64,000 bases of DNA from Sediminibacterium sp. (GCA_030726065.1 JANREK010000032.1:1-64000); one strand, 5' to 3'. Shown: positions 8,138-17,728, numbered from the stretch's first letter. Notes: generated from the sequence alone by a model not told the origin. Numbers and translations: made by a program.

Positions 8138-9547
8138 TTACAAGCCAATACTTAGTGAATAAATATAATCATATACCATACTAGCTAATCCAGTAGTAAT
8201 AATTCCAGCTACACAGATATACATTGCCAACTTTGTCATTCCTGGAACGCTTAATTTTTGAATTGGTTGCTCATTTTCCTCCATGAATATCGCCTTCACC
8301 ACTTTTAAGTAATAGAAAAAGGAAACGACCATATTCAACGCAGCAAAAGTAATGAGTCCGTAATTTTCTTTAGCAGCACCAGCCATCATTAAAAATAATT
8401 TACCAAAAAATCCTGCAGTAGGAGGCACCCCTGCTAATGAAAATAAAGCAATCGTTAAAACCCACGATAAAAAAGGGTTGGTTTTATAAAATCCTTTAAA
8501 GTCTGAAATATTTTCCTTCCCTGTTAATGCACTCACCACGGTTACTACCCCAAAGGCAGCTAAATTAGAGAACACATAAATTAAAACAAAGTACACCAAT
8601 GAGGCTGATCCTGCTTGCGAACTTCCTGAAATACCAATTAAAATAAAACCCACCTGTGCAATAGATGAAAATGCAAGAAAGCGTTTGAAATTGTCCTGTC
8701 TGATTGCAAATAAATTACCAATTAAAATAGTAGCCACCGATAACACTACCAAAACCCCATACCATACGGTAGCGATTGGTGTGAATACTTTATATAATAT
8801 AGAGGTAAAGGTAAATAATACAGCTGCTTTAGACACTACCGACAAAAAGGCGGTTACTGCTACCGGAGATCCCTCGTAAACGTCTGCGGTCCATAAGTGA
8901 AAAGGGACTGCTGATATTTTAAATGCAAAACCAGAGACCAATAAAATAAATGCAAACAATTGCATTGGGTCATTGCCGATATGCGCTGTTAATACGTCCA
9001 AGCTTAGTGTGCCACTAGTGCCGTATAAAAATGAAATACCCATTAATAAAATACCAGAGGAGAATGCAGAGGATAAAATTAATTTCATCGCAGCTTCAGA
9101 TGACTTACGTTTGGCCAAATCAAAGTTGGCGGCAGCGGCTAATGGAATAGTGCTCATTTCAAGTCCTAAATAAAACATTAATAAATTACCGCTTGAAATC
9201 ATAAAAAACATTCCTAGTAAGGAAGTGAATATGAGTAAATAAAATTCAGCAACTTGCTTATGATGTTTCATCCATGCGTAGGATTGCATGGAGATTAAAA
9301 GTATCGCTAAGTTTAATATGTTTTTTTCTAATACAATAAAGGCGTTCGTTGTAAACATACCATTAAATGCACCGCCTTCGCTCATGCCAAACAAACCAGC
9401 TGCTAAGTTGACAAATAATAAAATATTAATAAGGTTCAAAACCGTTTCATTACTTCTTTCTTTGCCTATTTTAATAAATAGCAATAAAAATATAAGTAAG
9501 CTAAGTATAAGTTCCTGTCTGAGTAATATAAAAATATTAGATAGCAT
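8138..9547 (-). CDS. nuoN: NADH-quinone oxidoreductase subunit N
   Basis: Antiporter-like membrane subunit of complex I, 469 residues with about 14 helices. The charged residues of the proton path are present: Glu in 'LGLEMSTIPLAA' (TM5), Lys in 'GFAFKISAVPFHLW' (TM7), Lys in 'SVVSKAAVLF' (TM8) and Lys in 'AGFFGKLFLMM' (TM12). It lies 8 bases after nuoM in the minus-strand operon. Unlike the NuoM here, it keeps the TM7 lysine and so should be a working pump channel. Confidence 0.95.
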   Translation of the reverse strand: MLSNIFILLRQELILSLLIFLLLFIKIGKERSNETVLNLINILLFVNLAAGLFGMSEGGAFNGMFTTNAFIVLEKNILNLAILLISMQSYAWMKHHKQVAEFYLLIFTSLLGMFFMISSGNLLMFYLGLEMSTIPLAAAANFDLAKRKSSEAAMKLILSSAFSSGILLMGISFLYGTSGTLSLDVLTAHIGNDPMQLFAFILLVSGFAFKISAVPFHLWTADVYEGSPVAVTAFLSVVSKAAVLFTFTSILYKVFTPIATVWYGVLVVLSVATILIGNLFAIRQDNFKRFLAFSSIAQVGFILIGISGSSQAGSASLVYFVLIYVFSNLAAFGVVTVVSALTGKENISDFKGFYKTNPFLSWVLTIALFSLAGVPPTAGFFGKLFLMMAGAAKENYGLITFAALNMVVSFFYYLKVVKAIFMEENEQPIQKLSVPGMTKLAMYICVAGIITTGLASMVYDYIYSLSIGL

Positions 9548-9555
9548 TATTCTAA

Positions 9556-11037
9556 TTATTTAAGGGTAATGGCTTTGTCAATATTGATCATTAAAAAATC
9601 AGTGGCGGGCATAATCAATTGGTTAATTAAGAACGGTGCCAACCCAATAATTAATATGCCTACGATTAACAAACCAGCTGCAAATTTTTCGTTCCAGGTA
9701 GCATCACCTAAAAGAGCATGCTCGTCTGAAATTGGGCCCATAATGGTTTTACCTGTAGCGCGTAGTATATAAACTGCAGTGACTACAATAGAGGCTGCTG
9801 ATATAATGGTTGCGAAACGGTAAAACCCATCTGAATTTTGCCAAGCGCCCATAAATACGGTCATTTCTGCCACAAAACCACTAAAGCCAGGCAAACCAAG
9901 GGAACATAAACCTGCAATTACAAACACGCTAGATATAAAGGGTATTACTTTCAATAAGCCGCCTAATTGTGCAACCATTCTGGTGTGGGTTCTGGAATAA
10001 ATCATGCCAATAGCAGCAAAAAATAAAGCCGTCATTAATCCGTGAGAAACCATTTGAATCACTGCGCCATTAATAGAAGTTTTATTCAACATGCCAATTC
10101 CTAATATCACAAATCCGCAGTGACTGATGGAAGAATAAGCGTTGATATACTTTAAATCAGTTTGCATCATGGTAGCAAATGCGCCATAGATGATTGCAAT
10201 AGTAGCGAGTAATATAATGATCCATGAATAACTGTGTGCTGCATCAGGCATTAATGCTGCCATGCGTAAGCAACCATAACCTCCAAGCTTCATGGAGATA
10301 CCCGCTAAAAACATGGAAGCTGCCGTAGGTGCTGAAGCGTGACCATCGGGTACCCAAGTATGAAAAGGGAATAAGGCTGCAAATATGCCAAAGCCTAAAA
10401 ATAAAAACGGAAAAAAGAATTTTTGCACACCTAATGAAATGCCCATTTGTCCAATTTGTACCATATCAAAGCTGTGCGTGTTATAATAAATACCCATTAA
10501 GCCAACAAACACCAATGCTGAACCCGCCATTAACATTAAGGCCAACTTCATAGCGCTGTTTTCTTTTTTGCCACTGCCCCAAATACCAATCAATAAAAAC
10601 TTAGGGATAACGGCTACTTCTAAAAAGAAAAACAAAGTGAATAAATCCAAGGAGATAAAAAATCCGTACGCGCCCATGCTTAATAATACCAATAAGAAAA
10701 AATATTCCTTACTTAATTTTTCCATAGTCCAGGAAACAAGTAAGCCCGCAACCACGACTAAAGCGCTTAATAAAATCATGGCGAGTGCAATACCATCAAT
10801 GCCAATATGGTAATTAATATTTAATGCTTTAAACCAAACGGTATTTGTTTCAAATAAATAGGTAGCAGTATTGCCTGCAGCCCTTTGATCCATAAATAAT
10901 TTTAACAACCAGCCTGCAGCGCCTAATTGTGCTAATGATCCTGCTAATCCAATGACTCTTATTTGTGCTAAATTCTTACTCAATAAAATGAGCAAGGCGG
11001 TTAGCAAGGGCAATAAGATGAGTAATGATAAGTTCAT
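9556..11037 (-). CDS. nuoM: NADH-quinone oxidoreductase subunit M, lacking the usual TM7 lysine
   Basis: Antiporter-like membrane subunit of complex I, 493 residues with about 14 helices. The TM5 glutamate (E140 in 'FFLEVAVIPKFLL'), the TM8 lysine ('GISMKLGGYG') and the TM12 glutamate ('SGFVAEMTVFMGAW') are present. The TM7 segment reads 'GIFAALFPFHTWVPDGH': counting back from the conserved PFHTW, the place held by Lys234 in E. coli NuoM is Phe219 here (codon 10381-10383, TTT). NuoL and NuoN of the same operon keep this lysine. The loss may be normal for this clade or may mark a changed proton path. It lies 9 bases after nuoL. Confidence 0.95.
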   Translation of the reverse strand: MNLSLLILLPLLTALLILLSKNLAQIRVIGLAGSLAQLGAAGWLLKLFMDQRAAGNTATYLFETNTVWFKALNINYHIGIDGIALAMILLSALVVVAGLLVSWTMEKLSKEYFFLLVLLSMGAYGFFISLDLFTLFFFLEVAVIPKFLLIGIWGSGKKENSAMKLALMLMAGSALVFVGLMGIYYNTHSFDMVQIGQMGISLGVQKFFFPFLFLGFGIFAALFPFHTWVPDGHASAPTAASMFLAGISMKLGGYGCLRMAALMPDAAHSYSWIIILLATIAIIYGAFATMMQTDLKYINAYSSISHCGFVILGIGMLNKTSINGAVIQMVSHGLMTALFFAAIGMIYSRTHTRMVAQLGGLLKVIPFISSVFVIAGLCSLGLPGFSGFVAEMTVFMGAWQNSDGFYRFATIISAASIVVTAVYILRATGKTIMGPISDEHALLGDATWNEKFAAGLLIVGILIIGLAPFLINQLIMPATDFLMINIDKAITLK

Positions 11038-11046
11038 ATAAATATT

Positions 11047-13020
11047 TTATTTCCAGATATAAATAAATAAAATTGACAATGCAATAACACCGCCAAAAAA
11101 GTAAAGCGCATAGTTTTGTACCTTACCCGATTGAAAGCCTTTTATTGCAGCCGAAGTTTTTGCGGTAGTATTTGCTAATAATACCATAAAGCCATCTACA
11201 ATATTTCGGTCGGCCCAAGCTATAGGTTGTCCGATTAATGGGAATACAATTTTTTTAGTGATAAACAAATACAATTCATCTACATAAAACTTTTTGTAGG
11301 CCGCTCTGTAAAAACCACCAAATAGGGCAACTGCTTTGTCCGATTTTGTATTTTGGGTTTTATAAAAACTAGCAGATAGTAAAATAGCCATGATCGATAA
11401 TGCGACAGGGGCAATAGAAAATACCAAATCAATATGTGTTTCTAATGATAGTCCGTCCGAAGTGATGAATTGAGAAAAAGGAATAAATCCAACCCCTATT
11501 GCACAAGCTGTTAAAATAAGTAATGGCAGTTTCATGGTCCAAGTGCCTTCTCCATGACTCTCTTTGTTATGGGTGTGTGCATCATCATGACCATCACTGT
11601 GGTGCGCTTTTGCTACGGCATCCTTGCTCCAGAAAATATTGAAATATAAACGGAACATATAAAAACTTGTCAATGCTGCAGTAAATAGCGCTACGCCATA
11701 AATCAATTTATTCTCATGGAAGGCAGCCGTTAAAATTTCTTCCTTACTAAAAAATCCTGCAAAAGGAGGGATACCTGCAATCGCTAAGCAAGCAATTAAA
11801 AAAGCAGCATGGGTAATGGGCATTAATTTTCTTAGCCCGCCCATATCTTTCATTTCATTACTATGTACCATATGTATCACCGACCCTGCACCTAGGAATA
11901 ATAAACTTTTGAAAAATGCATGGGTAAATAAATGAAACATGGAAGCCATGTATCCTAAACCGGCTTCACCACCATTTTTTGAAATGCCTAAGGCAAACAT
12001 CATATAGCCAATTTGCGACATCGTGGAATAAGCCAGTACACGTTTGATATCTGTTTGTGTACAAGCAATTACTGCTGCTAGTAAGGCGGAGAATGCACCC
12101 ACATAAGTGACAATCGTTAAAGCGGTTTCGTCCATGGAAAAAATAGGAAACAATCTTGCAACTAAATAAACACCCGCAACCACCATGGTTGCTGCGTGGA
12201 TTAATGCGGACACAGGAGTAGGCCCTTCCATAGCATCTGGTAACCAAATATGCAAAGGGAACATGGCCGACTTTCCAGCGCCACCCATAAATAGTAAGGT
12301 TAAACCCCAGGTAAGCATACTTGCACCTAAAAAGCTGGCACTCGTGATGCTTAAAAATTCAGGAGACTGCGTCGAGGTTAATTTTTCAATCAATAATCCA
12401 ATATCTAAAGTGCCTCCGTAAAAGCCCATGATTAAAATGCCAATTAAAAATCCTAAATCAGCAAAGCGCGTAACAATGAACGCTTTTTTGGAAGCGGCCA
12501 CTGCAGATGGTTTATTGTAGTAATACCCAATTAATAAAAAGCTAGATACACCCACCAATTCCCAGAACATATATACTTGGAAAATATTCACCGATAAGAT
12601 CAGGCCCAACATGGAAAAGGTAAATAAAGACAAGAATGCATAATAAGTAGCAAATCTTTCTTCGCCTTTCATATAACCCAAGCTAAATACATGCACCATT
12701 AAGGAAACTGATGTAACTACAATTAACATCATGACTGAAATGGGATCTACAATGATACCCATGTCAATGGATACATTGGGGCTGAACTGCAGCCAGGTAT
12801 ATTTTAAAGCAATTATTTTCTGATATACCCCATTTTCTTTTCCGTCTACAAAAAAGTATTGTTTTGCCGCAATTAACGATAATATGGTTGATGTAAGTAA
12901 GGAGGCAGTTCCAATAATACCTGCAGTTTTTGCAAAGTGCTTGCGTCCAAATAATCCCAATAACACAAATGTGGCAAGGGGCAATAATGGAATCCAAAGT
13001 ATATATAAGTAGTTTGACAT
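11047..13020 (-). CDS. nuoL: NADH-quinone oxidoreductase subunit L
   Basis: Largest antiporter-like subunit of complex I, 657 residues with about 16 helices, including the long C-terminal lateral helix region. Key residues are present: Glu in 'MFWELVGVSSFLLIGYY' (TM5), Lys in 'GGAGKSAMFPLHIWLPD' (TM7), 'PTPVSALIHAATMVVAGVY', and Lys in 'FFKSLLFLGAGSVIHM'. A His/Asp-rich loop ('AHHSDGHDDAHTH', about residue 475) sits between late helices and could bind metal or simply be a flexible loop. It lies 5 bases after nuoK and 9 before nuoM. Confidence 0.96.
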   Translation of the reverse strand: MSNYLYILWIPLLPLATFVLLGLFGRKHFAKTAGIIGTASLLTSTILSLIAAKQYFFVDGKENGVYQKIIALKYTWLQFSPNVSIDMGIIVDPISVMMLIVVTSVSLMVHVFSLGYMKGEERFATYYAFLSLFTFSMLGLILSVNIFQVYMFWELVGVSSFLLIGYYYNKPSAVAASKKAFIVTRFADLGFLIGILIMGFYGGTLDIGLLIEKLTSTQSPEFLSITSASFLGASMLTWGLTLLFMGGAGKSAMFPLHIWLPDAMEGPTPVSALIHAATMVVAGVYLVARLFPIFSMDETALTIVTYVGAFSALLAAVIACTQTDIKRVLAYSTMSQIGYMMFALGISKNGGEAGLGYMASMFHLFTHAFFKSLLFLGAGSVIHMVHSNEMKDMGGLRKLMPITHAAFLIACLAIAGIPPFAGFFSKEEILTAAFHENKLIYGVALFTAALTSFYMFRLYFNIFWSKDAVAKAHHSDGHDDAHTHNKESHGEGTWTMKLPLLILTACAIGVGFIPFSQFITSDGLSLETHIDLVFSIAPVALSIMAILLSASFYKTQNTKSDKAVALFGGFYRAAYKKFYVDELYLFITKKIVFPLIGQPIAWADRNIVDGFMVLLANTTAKTSAAIKGFQSGKVQNYALYFFGGVIALSILFIYIWK

Positions 13021-13025
13021 AATAA

Positions 13026-13340
13026 TTAAAATTTCATTTCAGTGGCATCGTCAACATCAATGGATTGGTGACTACGATATAAATTAATAATAATGGCAAT
13101 CGCCACAGCGGCTTCGGCAGCAGCAATAGTGATGATAAATAAAGAAAAAAACATACCATCTAATTTATCAGGGAATAAGTATTTATTAAATGCCACAAAA
13201 TTAATATTCACGCTATTTAACATGAGCTCAATGGACATGAGCATGGTAATTAAATTTCTTCTGGTAAACAATCCATACATGCCAATGAAAAACAAAGCGG
13301 TGCTAACGAAAAGAATATGGGTTAAGGGTACTTCGTTCAT
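13026..13340 (-). CDS. nuoK: NADH-quinone oxidoreductase subunit K
   Basis: Small membrane subunit of complex I, 104 residues with three helices. Both conserved membrane glutamates of the proton path are present, in 'LMSIELMLNSVNINFV' (TM2) and 'TIAAAEAAVAIAIIINLYR' (TM3). It follows nuoJ by 4 bases and precedes nuoL by 5, a spacing that implies translational coupling. Confidence 0.96.
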   Translation of the reverse strand: MNEVPLTHILFVSTALFFIGMYGLFTRRNLITMLMSIELMLNSVNINFVAFNKYLFPDKLDGMFFSLFIITIAAAEAAVAIAIIINLYRSHQSIDVDDATEMKF

Positions 13341-13344
13341 GGTA

Positions 13345-13887
13345 TTAATCCTCCTTTTTGTTTAAGTGAACAATAGTTGCTTCTGTTGGTTTCATCGCGA
13401 TAACAATACAACCCACCATGGCGGCTAATAATAGCATACTTACTACTTCAAACGGTAAAATAAAACCATGCGAAGTAGTACTTAACATTTGCATCCCTAT
13501 TTCATCCACGCTGGGATTAAAGGGAGCTGCAGAAATATTATTAAATCCGTAATGACTGATTAAATTAATAGTGAATGCTGTTCCGAATAAAGCAGCTAGG
13601 GCAGAAAATATCATTTTGCCCTTGGCAGGCTTGTCCATCTCCTTACCTGATTGTTGCGTTAAGAAGATAGAGAAGATAATTAACACTACAATTCCACCCA
13701 CATAAACCACAATTTGAATGGCAGCAATAAATTCCACCTGCATCCAGAAATAAAGTGCAGCAATGCCCACCAATGAAAATAATAACCAAATAGCGGAACG
13801 AAATATTTTAAGTGTGGTCACTGCTAAAATTGCGGCGCCCAATATGAGTGCGGCAATAGCGTAAAATATAATAGTTGATGTATTCAT
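13345..13887 (-). CDS. nuoJ: NADH-quinone oxidoreductase subunit J
   Basis: Membrane subunit of complex I, 180 residues with five predicted helices. The conserved TM3 segment is visible as 'QIVVYVGGIVVLIIFSIFL' with the usual Tyr-Val-Gly-Gly. The last helix ends with 'GCIVIAMKP' and a short charged tail. Its ATG overlaps the last base of the nuoI stop by one base, so the two are coupled. Confidence 0.94.
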   Translation of the reverse strand: MNTSTIIFYAIAALILGAAILAVTTLKIFRSAIWLLFSLVGIAALYFWMQVEFIAAIQIVVYVGGIVVLIIFSIFLTQQSGKEMDKPAKGKMIFSALAALFGTAFTINLISHYGFNNISAAPFNPSVDEIGMQMLSTTSHGFILPFEVVSMLLLAAMVGCIVIAMKPTEATIVHLNKKED

Positions 13888-14363
13888 TATTCTATGCCCT
13901 TCCTTATTTTTGATCCTGGTTGATTTAATACTTTGGTTAATTTGGTTCTATCAAACACACTGTGCTCAAAATTGGGCGCCATTTTAATGGCATCACTCGG
14001 ACAAGCAACAATGCATAAATTACACATCGTACATAATTCAAGACGATACACTAATGCGTCAATTGCTTTTTTCTTTTTTCCTTCAGGGGAGGTTTCAAAT
14101 TTGGTCACCACTTTAATAGTCCCATTCGGACAAGCCAATTCACAAGCCGTGCAGCCCGTGCAGGTATGTTCATTGTTGGCATCATGCGGCATCACTACTT
14201 CACCCTTAAAGCGATCCGACATTAATAAGGTCGCCCGGTTGTCCGGGTATTGCTCAGTAATAATTTCTTTGGGATGCGTAAAGTAATAACCTGTTTTGCG
14301 CATGCCTTTTAATAAGGAGATTACGCCGGTAACAACATCTGTTATATATTCTTTCAAAAACAT
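13887..14363 (-). CDS. nuoI: NADH-quinone oxidoreductase subunit I (two 4Fe-4S ferredoxin-like)
   Basis: Peripheral-arm subunit of complex I carrying clusters N6a and N6b, 158 residues. Two CxxCxxCxxxC motifs are visible: 'CTGCTACELACP' at about residue 65 and 'CTMCNLCIVACPSDAI' at about 112. In an operon without NuoEFG these clusters would be the outermost of the preserved chain and so the likely entry point for electrons from whatever donor docks here. It lies 19 bases after nuoH. Confidence 0.95.
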   Translation of the reverse strand: MFLKEYITDVVTGVISLLKGMRKTGYYFTHPKEIITEQYPDNRATLLMSDRFKGEVVMPHDANNEHTCTGCTACELACPNGTIKVVTKFETSPEGKKKKAIDALVYRLELCTMCNLCIVACPSDAIKMAPNFEHSVFDRTKLTKVLNQPGSKIRKGIE

Positions 14364-14382
14364 ATTTCTAATTCATTTTATG

Positions 14383-15459
14383 TTAAAAATGCCAACCTAA
14401 AATAGCAATCACTGCTACTAATAAAAGATTAAACAAACTTATTGGTAATAAATATTTCCATTCTAAATTCAATAATTGATCCACACGTAATCTTGGGAAG
14501 GTCCATCTGAACCACATGATTAAAAAGATGAGGAAAAATGTTTTTCCCATAAACCAAACCGAAGAGGGGATATAATCCATGAGGTGATTGAATGCTTCCC
14601 AGTTGCCAATATGCAGTGGCATCCATCCACCAAAGAACAATGTTGCACCAATCGCGCAAACAATAAAGATGTTGATGTATTCTGCTAAAAAGAACAAGGC
14701 AAAACGCATACCTGAGTATTCCGTATGGAAACCTGCGGTTAATTCCGATTCCGCTTCTGCTAAATCAAAAGGTGCACGATTCGTTTCGGCAGTGACTGCA
14801 ATAATATATAATACAAATGCAATGACTGCAGGAATATGACCTTTAAAAATCCACCAACCATTTTGTTGTGCGTTTACAATTTCAGAAATTTGTAAGCTTC
14901 CTGTTAAAACCACAATGGTTAATACTGCAAAGCCTGCAGATAATTCGTAACTCACAATTTGCGCGCCGCTGCGCATCGCACCTATTAAAGAATATTTATT
15001 ATTACTTGCCCAACCCGCCATTAAAATGCCGATGACGGATAAGGAAGAAACGGAACTAATATAAAGTACCCCAATACTGATATCCCAAATTTGAAAATTT
15101 TTCGCAAAAGCAATTGGCGCTAATAATAACATACCCACCATCATTACAACAAAAGGAGCGAGGTTAAATAAAAATTTATCTGCCTTGTCGGGCACCAACC
15201 CTTCTTTCATGATTAATTTTAAAGTATCTGCCACTGTTTGAAACATACCGCCGGGTCCTACACGATTGGGTCCTAGGCGTATTTGTATATGTGCCGCCAC
15301 TTTTCGCTCCATTAATACCAATACCAAACCTAATAGGGCAAATAAACTAATGGATAACAAAATCACAATCACACATTCAATAGCCAAAGCCATCGTGGGA
15401 TTAAATTTCATCAATAACCAATCTTGAACATTGGTAGTAATTCCTTCTAAACTAAACAT
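14383..15459 (-). CDS. nuoH: NADH-quinone oxidoreductase subunit H
   Basis: Membrane subunit of complex I that forms the quinone cavity with NuoB and NuoD, 358 residues with eight helices. Conserved landmarks: 'RLGPNRVGPGGMFQTVADT', 'ADKFLFNLAPFV', and the Glu-rich loop 'NRAPFDLAEAESELTAGFH' followed by 'GMRFALFFLAEY'. It begins only 36 bases after the nuoD stop, which leaves no room for nuoE, nuoF or nuoG. Confidence 0.96.
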   Translation of the reverse strand: MFSLEGITTNVQDWLLMKFNPTMALAIECVIVILLSISLFALLGLVLVLMERKVAAHIQIRLGPNRVGPGGMFQTVADTLKLIMKEGLVPDKADKFLFNLAPFVVMMVGMLLLAPIAFAKNFQIWDISIGVLYISSVSSLSVIGILMAGWASNNKYSLIGAMRSGAQIVSYELSAGFAVLTIVVLTGSLQISEIVNAQQNGWWIFKGHIPAVIAFVLYIIAVTAETNRAPFDLAEAESELTAGFHTEYSGMRFALFFLAEYINIFIVCAIGATLFFGGWMPLHIGNWEAFNHLMDYIPSSVWFMGKTFFLIFLIMWFRWTFPRLRVDQLLNLEWKYLLPISLFNLLLVAVIAILGWHF

Positions 15460-15495
15460 GTGTTACTATTTTTATATAACAAACAATTCTATCTT

Positions 15496-16632
15496 TTATC
15501 TATCAATATCTGGTATCACTAAATCCAATGTACCCATGCTCGCCATTAAATCACCAATCATACTTCCAACTGAAATATGATTTAATACAGATAAATTTGA
15601 AAACCCAGGGGACCTGAATTTAATTCTGTGTGGGGTGGTTCCGCCCTCGCTTACTACATAAACACCAAATTCGCCTCGAGCAGTTTCCACCCTCGTATAA
15701 AATTCACCCTTCGGCAATTTCAAAACATTTTTTGTTTTACCTACAAAATCGCCTTCCGGAATATTATCAATTAATTGTTCAATGATGCGAATAGATTGAT
15801 TCATTTCTTTAACGCGCACCATATAACGTGCAAAGGAATCACCTGCAGTTTCTAATACTTCATCGAATTCCACTTTATCATACACTTCGTAAGGATAAAT
15901 TTTTCGTATATCACAGCTTACCCCACTTGCGCGTGCAACCGGTCCAGTGCAACCATAAGAAATAGCATCTTCTGCACTTAAAATTCCAACACCTTTGGTT
16001 CTGCTTTGAAATATGATATTGTTGGTCACTAAATCTTCGTATTCAGTTACCTTGGATTTGAATTGGGTAATGAATGCTTTTACCTTTTTTTGAAAATCAG
16101 GATGAAGGTCATACATCAATCCGCCTGGAACAATATAATTCATGGTTAATCTTGCGCCGCAAGTATCTTCCATAATATCCGTAATCATTTCTCTTTCTCT
16201 AAATGCGTAAAAGAAAGGCGTGAAAGCGCCCAAGTCCATCGCCATGGCACCCAACCATAATTCATGAGATGCAATTCGTGTTAATTCACTCAAAATAACA
16301 CGAATATATTTTGCGCGATCTGGAACTTCAATTTGCATTCCCTTTTCAATTAGTAATGCGCAGCCTAAATTATTAATATGCGATGACAAGTAATCCATTC
16401 GGCTGGTTACATAAATGAATTGACGATAAGTTAAACTCTCGCACATTTTTTCAATGGAGCGATGGATATAACCTAAGTGCGGTTCAATTTTTTTAATGGT
16501 TTCCCCATTTAAGGTAACTACCAAATGAAGTACCCCATGTGTTGCAGGATGTTGCGGTCCCATATTGATGACTAATTCTCCATCCGCGCCTAACTCACTG
16601 GTATCTTTTATTATTTCAGTTTGATTATACAT
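15496..16632 (-). CDS. nuoD: NADH-quinone oxidoreductase subunit D
   Basis: 49-kDa-type subunit of complex I lining the quinone site, 378 residues and not fused to NuoC. 'NMGPQHPATHGVLHL' holds the quinone-site histidine region and 'TSRMDYLSSHINNLG' the conserved Tyr (Arg-x-Asp-Tyr). The usual HRGxEK motif reads HRSIEK (residues 57-62), Ser59 replacing Gly. The C-terminus 'GTLDLVIPDIDR' is normal for the family. It lies 7 bases after nuoC. Confidence 0.96.
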   Translation of the reverse strand: MYNQTEIIKDTSELGADGELVINMGPQHPATHGVLHLVVTLNGETIKKIEPHLGYIHRSIEKMCESLTYRQFIYVTSRMDYLSSHINNLGCALLIEKGMQIEVPDRAKYIRVILSELTRIASHELWLGAMAMDLGAFTPFFYAFREREMITDIMEDTCGARLTMNYIVPGGLMYDLHPDFQKKVKAFITQFKSKVTEYEDLVTNNIIFQSRTKGVGILSAEDAISYGCTGPVARASGVSCDIRKIYPYEVYDKVEFDEVLETAGDSFARYMVRVKEMNQSIRIIEQLIDNIPEGDFVGKTKNVLKLPKGEFYTRVETARGEFGVYVVSEGGTTPHRIKFRSPGFSNLSVLNHISVGSMIGDLMASMGTLDLVIPDIDR

Positions 16633-16639
16633 GTGCCTA

Positions 16640-17092
16640 TTATAATTTTATCATGTTGATAGGATCTTCAAAATCTTTTCTTAATGGGTATCCTTTGAAG
16701 TCGTCCTCCAATATTAATTTTCGCAAATCAGGATGATTGGTAAAATGCACGCCAAACATTTCAAATACTTCGCGTTCTAAAAATTCAGCGGTTCTCCAAA
16801 TATCACAAACGGTTTCAATCGATGGTTGTTCGCGATTTAAATTTGCTTTGATTACGATGCTTTGACGATGTGTGGTAGCAGACAAGTGATACACCATGGT
16901 TAAATGTGTTTTAAAATCAACACAGGTTAAGCAAAACAAATAATTCATTTGCGTTTTGGCATTGCGCAACGCTAACATCAAAGGTTTTAATTCTTCAGCA
17001 GTCACCATGATGTTCAACCACTCGCCTGTTTCATCAAAGGTGGCTGCAGGTGCAAGGGTAGTGATGTATTCTTTTATTTCTTCGTTGGTCAT
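16640..17092 (-). CDS. nuoC: NADH-quinone oxidoreductase subunit C
   Basis: 30-kDa-type peripheral subunit of complex I, 150 residues. The signature 'WRTAEFLEREVFEMFGVHF' followed by 'HPDLRKLILEDDFKGYPLR' is diagnostic. It is separate from nuoD, whereas they are fused in E. coli. A 90-base gap separates it from nuoB, the widest gap inside the operon; I see no open frame or hairpin there that would split the operon. Confidence 0.94.
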   Translation of the reverse strand: MTNEEIKEYITTLAPAATFDETGEWLNIMVTAEELKPLMLALRNAKTQMNYLFCLTCVDFKTHLTMVYHLSATTHRQSIVIKANLNREQPSIETVCDIWRTAEFLEREVFEMFGVHFTNHPDLRKLILEDDFKGYPLRKDFEDPINMIKL

Positions 17093-17182
17093 TGTTATAA
17101 ATTAAGTGCTGTTTAAAACTTTTCTATGCTTGAATGATTTTCATTTTAATTAACTTCATCCAAAGGGAGGCATCTTATTTCT

Positions 17183-17728
17183 TTATCCTTTAAATTCTCC
17201 TCTAATTTGTTCACGCGTCATGCCTAATTTAATTTTTTCTTGTAAAGAAATTAAAGAGTGCAATAAAGCTTCGGGGCGTGGCGGGCATCCTGGAATGTAA
17301 ACATCCACTGGTATAATATGATCAGCCCCTTTTACTACGGAGTAAGTGTTGTAAAAGAATGGACCACCACTAATGGCACAAGCACCCATTGCAATTACAT
17401 ATTTAGGATCGGCCATTTGATCATACAATCTTTTTAATACCGGCGCCATCTTATTTACAATGGTACCTGCAATAATAATTACATCAGCTTGACGCGGCGT
17501 AGCCCTTGCGACCTCAAAACCAAAGCGCGAAAAATCATACTTCGCTGAAGCAGTGGACATCATTTCAATACCGCAACAGCTTGTTGCAAAAGATAATGGC
17601 CATAGGGAATTGGAACGTGCCCAATTAATAATACTGTCAAAAGTACTTACCACAATGCCACCACCTGGTGTGTCATGTACGATACCTGGAAAAGGTTCGT
17701 TGCCAACAATTTTTTCTTTTAACTCCAT
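17183..17728 (-). CDS. nuoB: NADH-quinone oxidoreductase subunit B (cluster N2)
   Basis: Subunit of complex I holding the terminal iron-sulfur cluster N2, 181 residues. The four cysteine ligands are visible in '[12 protein letters not shown]' (tandem Cys), '[12 protein letters not shown]' and '[13 protein letters not shown]'. '[16 protein letters not shown]' is also conserved. Its ATG overlaps the nuoA 3' end by 10 bases. Confidence 0.96.
   Translation of the reverse strand: MELKEKIVGNEPFPGIVHDTPGGGIVVSTFDSIINWARSNSLWPLSFATSCCGIEMMSTASAKYDFSRFGFEVARATPRQADVIIIAGTIVNKMAPVLKRLYDQMADPKYVIAMGACAISGGPFFYNTYSVVKGADHIIPVDVYIPGCPPRPEALLHSLISLQEKIKLGMTREQIRGEFKG

Noticed and set aside
7825-8184. 119-residue plus-strand open frame opposite the Pro/Ala-linker gene
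   Set aside because: It is the mirror of the Pro/Ala codons (giving Gly/Ala/Thr-rich sequence), runs against the nuo operon, and has no promoter or family features.
15460-15495. Possible remnant of nuoE, nuoF or nuoG between nuoD and nuoH
   Set aside because: The gap is only 36 bases; no homologous fragment can be present.
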